Source of the DNA: a virus
IMG/VR virus record: IMGVR_UViG_3300036671_000152
Coordinates: 1 to 22,854 of that record
DNA length: 22,854 bases
Reading direction: 5' to 3' (one strand)
Of this stretch, positions 12,876 to 18,119 are shown one piece after another; the first letter of the stretch is position 1, and each line of letters starts with the position of its first letter. Under the pieces are notes generated by a model. That model saw only the letters and a program-made list of their open reading frames with translations. It made no database searches and was not told the DNA's origin. A program made the translations under genes and the position numbers.

Positions 12876-14020
12876 CACAGTAACTCTATCCTGCCCCGAA
12901 ACGGTTCACCCTTCAGAAGCTCAAAACAAGTAATAGCTGTTGTGCTATCGCCCCCGCCGCGGATACGAGTAAACCAATCAGACCCGTTATCCGAGGTCGC
13001 ACACTGCACCCACCAGCGCCCCAACCCCGAACCGGATACTTCCTCCACCCTCGAGTGGTGGAAGTGCCCTGTGACAAGCGTTGTCGCTGCCGCCAAATAT
13101 GAATCCCGAAAACTTGCCTTCGACCAATACGCCGTCACACCATCCGGGCGCGAAACCTGGTGCCCATGGATCGCACCAAGAACATGCTGACCGTCACCGA
13201 ACACGTCAAACGCGAAACCCTCATCATGCGGTTGCGGTATCAGCCACTCAGTTACCGGCAGTCCAACCTCGGTAGCAAGCCTGCGCAACTGCTGAAGAAT
13301 CACAATCCCCCAGTCATCCAGTCCAGGCTTACCCACCTGTGCCTTGTTTACGCGGAACTGACAGTGGTTGGACGCTACCGATCCGAACGTTACCGGCGCA
13401 TACTTGCACGCCAGCTTCAGCAAGTCCCAGAGCAGGGCCGCCGCCAAATCAACTTGTTGCATCGGGCTGAGCGTATTCGAGGCAAGTTGTTCCATATCAG
13501 CCTTAGAACTCACTCCTTCTATGACATCGCCAATATCAAGAATCACGATGGCAGAATACCTACCGGATTTCAGCCGGGCCTCAATACGGTCATAGCTCGC
13601 ATGAATCCTTTGTATCGACTCCTCATGCCCACCACGAGAAGCGCCCTTACCAATCTGGAAGTCGGCAGGGCAAATAACAAACACACGGTCAGACACAATC
13701 GGTTTAGGCGGCTTCACCCGTGTGCGCTTAGCCTGCGCATAAAGTGTCGGCAGGTCGAAATCAGTAACCTTCTTACGAAAATGAAAACGGAATGCTGTCA
13801 ACCAAAGACCATCCCACCGTTGCCATTGTGAAGTCCTGGGTGCCCCCACAATCTCATACTCATCAGGACTGTAACCACGATCTGCGAGAAACTCATCAAA
13901 GTTAGGTGCCTCCGGTAAACCTTCTGTTGTCGCTGTACCCTCGACCCCATCGAACATGAGGCCAGGCCGGAAATCTTTAGGTGCCTCTACCTTCTTGGCT
14001 GGTTCCAAATTATCTAACAA
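12875..14020 (-). CDS. Calcineurin-like metallophosphoesterase
   Basis: A 381-aa protein. After an about 100-residue N-terminal part comes a series of metal-binding motifs in metallophosphoesterase order: FVICPADFQIGK (about 150), ILDIGDVIEG (about 197), the GNHE-equivalent GSVASNHCQF (about 252), LGAIHGHQVS (about 318) and VTGHFHHSRV (about 345). The first motif has DFQ where D-x-H is usual, so one ligand is altered, although the rest is intact. Phage members of this family act as DNA repair or recombination nucleases or as phosphatases; the substrate is unknown. The start is TTG (14020) with GGGGATTC from a junction element as its ribosome site, overlapping the upstream gene by 11 bases. 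The N-terminus (MLDNLEPAKKV) closely resembles that of the neighbouring gene. Confidence 0.88.
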   Translation of the reverse strand: MLDNLEPAKKVEAPKDFRPGLMFDGVEGTATTEGLPEAPNFDEFLADRGYSPDEYEIVGAPRTSQWQRWDGLWLTAFRFHFRKKVTDFDLPTLYAQAKRTRVKPPKPIVSDRVFVICPADFQIGKGASRGGHEESIQRIHASYDRIEARLKSGRYSAIVILDIGDVIEGVSSKADMEQLASNTLSPMQQVDLAAALLWDLLKLACKYAPVTFGSVASNHCQFRVNKAQVGKPGLDDWGIVILQQLRRLATEVGLPVTEWLIPQPHDEGFAFDVFGDGQHVLGAIHGHQVSRPDGVTAYWSKASFRDSYLAAATTLVTGHFHHSRVEEVSGSGLGRWWVQCATSDNGSDWFTRIRGGGDSTTAITCFELLKGEPFRGRIELL

Positions 14021-14264
14021 AAGAATCCCCAGGGATTTTCACCGGCCCACAACGGCACGACCCTAGCCTGTGAGCCCGTATTGGCGTGTCCCCAATAACC
14101 ACACCACGCGACTTGAGCACCTTCGACAACCCCCACGCACTCCACGTCACCTCATCCGCAAGCGCAGCAACCAGAACAGCCCTATCAGACTCATCAAGCT
14201 TGCTCATAGCGTCAGCGACACTACAACGGTAAACAGGTTTCGCCGGAACCAAATTCTCTAACAT
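14010..14264 (-). CDS. HTH-like DNA-binding protein
   Basis: An 84-aa protein. The core DESDRAVLVAALADEVTWSA-WGLSKVLKSRG-VVIGDTPIRAHRLGSC is a winged-helix/HTH-like pattern widespread in actinophages, where a recognition helix is followed by a conserved 'HR.G.C.C' ending. It may be a small regulator or a DNA-end-binding protein. The N-terminus MLENLVPAKPV is near-identical in design to that of the next gene (MLDNLEPAKKV), and the C-terminus ends KIPGDSFVR within a junction element. The ATG at 14264 has a strong GGAGGGG ribosome site. Confidence 0.72.
   Translation of the reverse strand: MLENLVPAKPVYRCSVADAMSKLDESDRAVLVAALADEVTWSAWGLSKVLKSRGVVIGDTPIRAHRLGSCRCGPVKIPGDSFVR
14023..14042 (-). repeat. 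20-base junction element, copy C
   Basis: The plus strand reads GAATCCCCAGGGATTTTCAC. It encodes KIPGDS at the end of the HTH-like gene and supplies GGGGAT, the ribosome site for the TTG start at 14020. Confidence 0.65.
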
Positions 14265-14307
14265 GGTTTCCCCTCCGTATCAGTTAGGGCAAAGCCTAGC
14301 CTAACGC

Positions 14308-14715
14308 TCACAAAAACACGACCTCCACCACACAACCCTGATTTCGATGGTCGGCGTAAAGTTTCATGGCGATAAGCTTCGTTACCTGAGCATCATCACC
14401 CCAAACACCCGCATCGGTCAAAGAATCTAAAACTGCCCTGGCGAGCTTGTCACAATCTGGTGGCACAATTGGTAGAGGTCTGTTAGCAATTTTCACTGTC
14501 TTAGGGCGCTCCAAATAGAACGACACTGTGACCTGTGCCGGGCCGTCCTCGGACACCCACCCCGCATCAGCAATCGCCTGCACAGCAGCGAGAGTGACCG
14601 CCTTACGCCACGCCGGCAGATATTTTGAGGCCTCAATCATGCGCCCACCACCCACATGCTTCTTAGACCCCTGCGGGGCAGGCCGACCCAACACGCTAAT
14701 GTACAAAGGCTCCAC
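14308..14715 (-). CDS. rusA: RusA-family Holliday junction resolvase
   Basis: A 135-aa protein with the RusA layout: GRPAPQGSKKHVGGGRMIEA at the N-terminus, a strand with VSFYLERPK, then the catalytic region PPDCDKLARAVLDSLTDAGV followed by WGDDAQV. The Asp residues in PDxDKL and in WGDDAQV correspond to the metal-binding Asp set of RusA. RusA dimers cut four-way DNA junctions and resolve recombination or replication intermediates before packaging. The GTG start (14715) has only a weak ribosome site. It is encoded with SSB and unknown small genes in the replication segment. Confidence 0.92.
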   Translation of the reverse strand: MEPLYISVLGRPAPQGSKKHVGGGRMIEASKYLPAWRKAVTLAAVQAIADAGWVSEDGPAQVTVSFYLERPKTVKIANRPLPIVPPDCDKLARAVLDSLTDAGVWGDDAQVTKLIAMKLYADHRNQGCVVEVVFL

Positions 14716-14733
14716 ACTTTAAGGATAGCGGGC

Positions 14734-14952
14734 CTAATGCGTTGGCCACATACCCCGCGAAGTCGCCTCATAATTCTGCTGCCACGCAACCCCACAATCA
14801 AACGCTTCACGGTCACGCTCAACAAGCCAAGCATCCCACGCAGGAGCACTCACAGCCTCGCCCTCAGCCCAATGCTCATCCATGAAAAACAGGACAATAC
14901 CCTTCACATCCTCGGTAGTCAGCACGCGGGCAGAATCGTGAGGAATTTTCAC
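14734..14952 (-). CDS. Hypothetical 72-aa protein beginning with MKIPHDS
   Basis: The first codons lie in a junction element (MKIPHDSARVLTTEDVKGIV). The rest is acidic with Trp residues (DEHWAEGEAVSAPAWDAWLV; CGVAWQQNYEAT). I recognise no family. The GTG start overlaps the stop of the membrane protein gene by four bases (GTGA), so it is translationally coupled. It is located between RusA and the small membrane protein. Confidence 0.75.
   Translation of the reverse strand: MKIPHDSARVLTTEDVKGIVLFFMDEHWAEGEAVSAPAWDAWLVERDREAFDCGVAWQQNYEATSRGMWPTH
14933..14952 (-). repeat. 20-base junction element, copy D
   Basis: The plus strand reads GAATCGTGAGGAATTTTCAC. Here it forms the actual first codons of a gene. 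Confidence 0.65.
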
Positions 14953-15125
14953 CGCTTCACCACACGCCCAAACAAAGCCATAACCGCAAGAACCGACAGC
15001 AAGGCCCCAAAGACGTATCCAAACCCGCTCAGTGCCCCACCAGTGGCGTTAGCGAGTAGGAAAAACGTTACCCCCATACCGCCAAGCATAAAAAACGCAA
15101 ACAATCTCCCGCTAAAAGCACTCAT
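14949..15125 (-). CDS. Small membrane protein
   Basis: A 58-aa frame starting at ATG 15125 (TGATG overlap with the upstream stop) and ending in GTGA overlap with the next gene. It encodes two hydrophobic segments, around FAFFMLGGMGVTFFLLANA and FGYVFGALLSVLAVMALFG, separated by a Gly/Thr turn. It ends with a basic RVVKR. Both overlaps support a real gene. The topology suggests an inner-membrane hairpin; the function is unknown, and such proteins can be superinfection-exclusion or holin-like factors. Confidence 0.8.
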   Translation of the reverse strand: MSAFSGRLFAFFMLGGMGVTFFLLANATGGALSGFGYVFGALLSVLAVMALFGRVVKR

Positions 15126-15313
15126 CAGTCCGCATCCCCAGCAATTTTCACCCGATTATTAAGAATGTCCCAAGCCGCATAATACTTTGTTGCAGCTAAC
15201 CTTCTTGCTTCCTGAGCTTCTTGAACCCGATACGAAGCAGAAACAAACTCTTTCTTCGCCTCATCAAACTCTTTCCACTCCGTAAGAATGTCATGATTAT
15301 CTATGCTATCCAT
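15125..15313 (-). CDS. Hypothetical 62-aa coiled-coil protein
   Basis: I chose the ATG at 15313 because it overlaps the SSB stop (TAATG). A longer frame upstream would overlap SSB coding by 48 bases. It encodes MDSIDNHDILTEWKEFDEAK followed by a helical, charged segment (YRVQEAQEARRLAATKYYAA) and ends KIAGDAD in a variant junction element. The heptad-like spacing suggests a short coiled coil. The function is unknown; its position beside SSB suggests a replication or recombination accessory. Confidence 0.7.
   Translation of the reverse strand: MDSIDNHDILTEWKEFDEAKKEFVSASYRVQEAQEARRLAATKYYAAWDILNNRVKIAGDAD
15132..15151 (-). repeat. 20-base junction element, variant copy J
   Basis: The plus strand reads GCATCCCCAGCAATTTTCAC, one base off the consensus ends. 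It sits at the gene end, and its GGGGAT is the ribosome site for the membrane protein. Confidence 0.55.
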
Positions 15314-15708
15314 TAGAACGGCGCATCCGGGACAGCCTGCCCAATCGTAGTTGTCGGCCATTGAGCCATAATCGCAGCCTCATCAACTTTCTTAGGTGCC
15401 TCACGATCATCCACAGTCGCAACAACCTCCGTAGCACGCACACGAATAGCCGACCCCGTAGACCCATCCCGCTTCTCAAACGTTGCCGTAGCCACCACAC
15501 GACCCGTAACCGTGACCTGCTTCACCCCATTAAGATTAGGGACAGAATCAGCGGTCACATCATAAACAGTCTTATCAACCGTTTCCCACTCGTCCTGATG
15601 GTTTTTCTTGCGCACATCGACCGCCACTTTCAGCGCAACACCCCAATCAAATGTTTTTACATCATTGAGCCAGCCAGTCACTACAATCTGTGCCTCGTTT
15701 TTAATCAT
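15313..15708 (-). CDS. Single-stranded DNA-binding protein (SSB-like)
   Basis: A 131-aa protein with an OB-fold-like N-terminal two thirds: QIVVTGWLNDVKTFDWGVAL, a Lys-rich strand (VAVDVRKKNHQDEWETVDKT), and VKQVTVTGRVVATATFEKRD. A disordered C-terminus then ends AVPDAPF, resembling the acidic 'DDxPF' tip by which bacterial SSBs recruit partners. It binds and protects single-stranded DNA during replication and recombination. It is shorter than host SSB (about 160-180 residues). The family match is by pattern. Its start overlaps the zinc-finger gene stop. Confidence 0.72.
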   Translation of the reverse strand: MIKNEAQIVVTGWLNDVKTFDWGVALKVAVDVRKKNHQDEWETVDKTVYDVTADSVPNLNGVKQVTVTGRVVATATFEKRDGSTGSAIRVRATEVVATVDDREAPKKVDEAAIMAQWPTTTIGQAVPDAPF

Positions 15709-16019
15709 GCGTTCTTCCCTTCGTTAGTTGTCCTCACACTACCCTCCACCGCCGACCCCGGCAACTCAATCACATGATTAGCATTCACGCAATCGGAATG
15801 ACCGCACGTTCTCACACCCGGCAACACTAGCCTGCCATCATCAAAAATGGGGGACACCTCACCCAAAAAGAGGCCTTGCCAAGGTAAACACTTGCCTGAC
15901 CTCGCACGATGTACCGTAGCAACTTTCTTCGCCCTACACCCGGCACACAAGACAGTTTTCTGCCGTGTGGACTTTAGCGACCACTCATACCCGCAACGCT
16001 CACAGACTATAAGCGGCAT
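15705..16019 (-). CDS. Zinc-binding protein, HNH-like
   Basis: A 104-aa Cys-rich protein. CERCGYEW and CAGCRAKK form a zinc ribbon (residues 6-30). The second half has KCLPWQG and GVRTCGHSDCVNANHVIELP, which resembles a compact HNH/zinc nuclease fold used in phage proteins (CGH...DCVN..H). The acidic catalytic residues cannot be assigned with certainty. It may be an HNH nuclease or a DNA-binding regulator. The stop overlaps the SSB start by four bases. The start is overlapped by a short MKFPK frame. Confidence 0.65.
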   Translation of the reverse strand: MPLIVCERCGYEWSLKSTRQKTVLCAGCRAKKVATVHRARSGKCLPWQGLFLGEVSPIFDDGRLVLPGVRTCGHSDCVNANHVIELPGSAVEGSVRTTNEGKNA

Positions 16020-16045
16020 ACAGGCAGAATCTTAGGAAATTTCAT
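16007..16045 (-). CDS. 12-residue MKI-like leader peptide, copy E
   Basis: ATG at 16045, with GGGGGG immediately before it, encodes MKFPKILPVCRL and ends inside the start of the zinc-binding gene. It is a diverged copy of the junction element with one base missing (19 bases, 16027-16045), which loses the DS codons. It supports a signal that works as DNA/RNA rather than as a peptide. Confidence 0.35.
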   Translation of the reverse strand: MKFPKILPVCRL

Positions 16046-16060
16046 CCCCCCAAATATAGC

Positions 16061-16579
16061 CTACGAACCATAAATTGTGGCATTAGGGTGCAACGGGTTC
16101 TCAGCCCGCCGATCATAAGCTATATCTGCCTGCAACAACTGGGCTGCCGTGAACGTGTACGCGCCCTGCCGCATCTCCTTCGTTAACTGTCCCCGCCTAC
16201 GTTTCACAGGGGCCGGAGCCACATCAGGCAGGCTCTCGACAACATCATCCACCGACCCCACACACTTAATGATAAACGTAGGCACCCAATCGGGGAGCGG
16301 AACAGGAACAGCCGCAGCTAACAAAACTTGCTCAGCTTTCACCGCATCAAACGCTTTCAGCCGCGCCTTAAACAACGCAAAAACTTCTAACGCCGTCACC
16401 TCACCAAATCCTCGCGCAACCTTCCAATACTCGCTCGACCACCCCTCATGTGCCCGCGAAACGCGCACTTGCCCTAGCTGTAACGGGTGCTCCAACCGCA
16501 ACACCTCAACATCAATCCCATACTCCCGCGCATAATCAATCATGACTTCCCCCTTAGTAGAATCCCTAGCGATTTTCAT
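16061..16579 (-). CDS. Hypothetical 172-aa protein with MKIARDST start
   Basis: Starting at ATG 16579 (TGATG overlap with the methyltransferase stop), the first residues MKIARDSTKGEV come from a junction element. The first codon of the 'core' could be ATG 16543, which has its own AAGGGGGA site and starts MIDYAREYGIDVEVLRLEHP. The remainder is Val/Ala-rich with a basic KRRRGQLTKEMR near residue 130. I recognise no family. In contrast to copies B and G, the short frame is fused in phase to this gene. Confidence 0.7.
   Translation of the reverse strand: MKIARDSTKGEVMIDYAREYGIDVEVLRLEHPLQLGQVRVSRAHEGWSSEYWKVARGFGEVTALEVFALFKARLKAFDAVKAEQVLLAAAVPVPLPDWVPTFIIKCVGSVDDVVESLPDVAPAPVKRRRGQLTKEMRQGAYTFTAAQLLQADIAYDRRAENPLHPNATIYGS
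16560..16579 (-). repeat. 20-base junction element, copy F
   Basis: The plus strand reads GAATCCCTAGCGATTTTCAT. It shares a further TTACTGTG upstream (minus strand) with copy B, also at a TGATG stop/start overlap. Confidence 0.7.
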
Positions 16580-17307
16580 CACAGTAACCCCTCGACTCTT
16601 TTGTTAGCTATCGCAGTGTACTTCTCGCTAATCTCGCTGCCCACAAAATGCCTATCGTTCAGCAACGCCATTTTCGCTGTAGTCCCTGACCCCATAAACG
16701 GATCGTAAACTAACGCGCCCGGCTTCGACCACGTAAGAATATGGTCTTGCGCTAAACGTTCAGGAAACGGGGCAGGATGCTCAACCCCGTTAAATGACGT
16801 GACATAGCGCCAGATATTATTACGAGGCGAAAAGTCAGGCACCGGGTTCTTTAGCTTCCCGCCAAAATCTTTATGCCCTGCCCACTTGTTCGGCTTATCG
16901 CATATTAGCGCCGCCAACACGTCACCTTTAGCAAAAACAAACATGTACTCGAATATCTGTGTGTACCTGCCGCCTTTGCGCTTAGCCGGGAACGTGCTGG
17001 AATTTTTCTCAAAAATCATCGTGTCGTGTAACTTAAAACCTAACTCCATAAAGTGAAGTGCTTGCCGAAACGATGACCCGGTTTCGCTACCCTTAACAGT
17101 CGCATCACCAATAACCCAAACCAGCACACCATCATCAGCAGTCACCCGATAAAGCTCAGTCGCGATGTCGTAAAAATCCCATTGATACCCCTCATAGCCT
17201 CGAAGGTCATCATATGGGGGAGAGGTAACAGTCAAGTTCACAAAACCATCACGCATCCGATGCATTGTGTCCAAACAGTTTTCGTTATATATCGTATCCA
17301 CGTTCAC
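16579..17307 (-). CDS. DNA methyltransferase with TSPPY motif
   Basis: A 242-aa protein. The catalytic motif TVTSPPYDDLRGYEGYQWDF is near residue 30 and the AdoMet-binding VYDPFMGSGTTAKMALLNDR near residue 210, so the order is beta-class. The [T]SPPY form is commonest in N4-cytosine methyltransferases, but N6-adenine cannot be excluded. The target is unreadable. No paired restriction enzyme is nearby, so it is an orphan, probably for protection against host restriction. The GTG start has a clear AAGGGGGAATT ribosome site, and a LexA-like box lies 11 bases upstream, so expression may be linked to the SOS state. Confidence 0.92.
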   Translation of the reverse strand: MNVDTIYNENCLDTMHRMRDGFVNLTVTSPPYDDLRGYEGYQWDFYDIATELYRVTADDGVLVWVIGDATVKGSETGSSFRQALHFMELGFKLHDTMIFEKNSSTFPAKRKGGRYTQIFEYMFVFAKGDVLAALICDKPNKWAGHKDFGGKLKNPVPDFSPRNNIWRYVTSFNGVEHPAPFPERLAQDHILTWSKPGALVYDPFMGSGTTAKMALLNDRHFVGSEISEKYTAIANKRVEGLL

Positions 17308-17317
17308 AATTCCCCCT

Positions 17318-17333
17318 TAGAACATCTGTTCAA
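17318..17333. promoter_or_regulatory. LexA-like box 4 upstream of methyltransferase
   Basis: The plus strand TAGAAC-ATCT-GTTCAA (minus TTGAAC-AGAT-GTTCTA) matches the consensus at 10 of 12 positions and lies between a hairpin (17353-17370) and the GTG start of the methyltransferase. Confidence 0.5.
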
Positions 17334-17352
17334 AGTTTTACTATCCCCAGAA

Positions 17353-17370
17353 TGGCCCCCGAAGGGGCCA
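17353..17370 (-). terminator. Perfect 7-bp GC hairpin between transcripts
   Basis: The plus strand TGGCCCC-CGAA-GGGGCCA, which is UUCG-looped on the minus strand. It lies after the stop of the 53-aa gene and before the LexA-like box. The T-run is weak (ATTCT), so termination may be partial. Confidence 0.55.
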
Positions 17371-17381
17371 CCCCGGTTCAA

Positions 17382-17543
17382 TTATTCTGAGATAACAAAA
17401 GACTCGATTGTCTTGTTATCTACAAGCCACTGGAAGAAGCTCCTGACCGTCTCACGCTGCGGGCCTTCTGGCGGGTTCACTATGTTGTAGTGCCGGATAA
17501 TCTTCTCCCCTTTTACGGGGTTTTGGGTTTCTGCGACTCTCAT
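17382..17543 (-). CDS. Hypothetical 53-aa protein
   Basis: Start at ATG 17543, with GAAAGG eight bases before it; ATG codons further upstream lack a ribosome site. The protein MRVAETQNPVKGEKIIRHYN is followed by PPEGPQRETVRSFFQWLVDN, ending ESFVISE. I recognise no family. The polar start and single amphipathic helix suggest a small soluble factor. It is followed by a hairpin, so it is the end of a transcription unit. Confidence 0.65.
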   Translation of the reverse strand: MRVAETQNPVKGEKIIRHYNIVNPPEGPQRETVRSFFQWLVDNKTIESFVISE

Positions 17544-17605
17544 TTTCTTGCCTTTCGTTTGGGTGATACTCATACTGTACACCACTACACACCCTGGCGC
17601 AACCA

Positions 17606-17761
17606 CTAAAACGGTACCTGCTCCAAACACCGCACATCAGCAAAATCCCACAACGCCCTACCCGCCAGCCCAGACTCCCCCAACAACAAACAACACACAT
17701 CACACTTCACAAGGCTCACCCCATGCCGACACTGTGGACAAGCAACCTCCAACCCACTCAC
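17606..17761 (-). CDS. Small zinc-finger protein
   Basis: A 51-aa frame starting at GTG 17761, overlapping the upstream stop by four bases (GTGA). It contains CPQCRHG and CDVCC (residues 8-25), a typical two-CxxC zinc knuckle, and then GRALWDFADVRCLEQVPF. The overlap and the paired Cys motifs support a real gene. It may be a treble-clef type protein-binding finger. Function unknown. Confidence 0.7.
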   Translation of the reverse strand: MSGLEVACPQCRHGVSLVKCDVCCLLLGESGLAGRALWDFADVRCLEQVPF

Positions 17762-18072
17762 CCCTCAACCAAGATAGGATGCCCCAACTCGCCAGGCCTA
17801 CAATCAAAATGTTCCCCAATCTTATGCAACGCCACAACCCACCCACGCCCCACAGGCTGAGCCCGCACACGCCGCACAACATCAAACAAGCCCTTAGCCG
17901 TCACCATCCCAGACGTAGACTCCTTCAACGCCGGAATAATTCCCGCCACCAACTCCGCATAACCATAACCCTCAAACATGGCAAGCCACATGATCACCTT
18001 CGACTCCGACACAAGCTGCCCATCCAGCGCCGAACACATCGACACAATCTCTGTCATCTCAGACTTATTCAT
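17758..18072 (-). CDS. Hypothetical 104-aa protein, possibly replication-associated
   Basis: All-helical sequence: MNKSEMTEIVSMCSALDGQL, KVIMWLAMFEGYGYAELVAG and AKGLFDVVRRVRAQPVGRGW. The pattern of two helices followed by '..g..vtaa.l...vr..ra' is seen in small actinophage proteins encoded beside replication initiators and proposed to help load helicase. That is an inference from pattern and neighbourhood. AAGGGGGAGTC is its ribosome site. The short MKIPYDST frame overlaps its start. Confidence 0.65.
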   Translation of the reverse strand: MNKSEMTEIVSMCSALDGQLVSESKVIMWLAMFEGYGYAELVAGIIPALKESTSGMVTAKGLFDVVRRVRAQPVGRGWVVALHKIGEHFDCRPGELGHPILVEG

Positions 18073-18109
18073 GACTCCCCCTTGCCGTAGAATCGTAAGG
18101 AATTTTCAT
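18065..18109 (-). CDS. 14-residue MKIxxDS leader peptide, copy G
   Basis: ATG at 18109 encodes MKIPYDSTARGSHE and ends seven bases inside the next gene. The first 20 bases are a junction element (plus strand GAATCGTAAGGAATTTTCAT, 18090-18109). Compared with copy F, the downstream AAGGGGGA-GTCATG is one base shorter, which puts the two starts out of frame. Confidence 0.5.
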   Translation of the reverse strand: MKIPYDSTARGSHE

Positions 18110-18119
18110 TACAACCCCA

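Noticed and set aside
15314-15361. 16-residue N-terminal extension of the 62-aa coiled-coil protein (MADNYDWAGCPGC...)
   Set aside because: It would overlap SSB coding by 48 bases; the ATG at 15313 overlaps the SSB stop, which is the coupling style used throughout.
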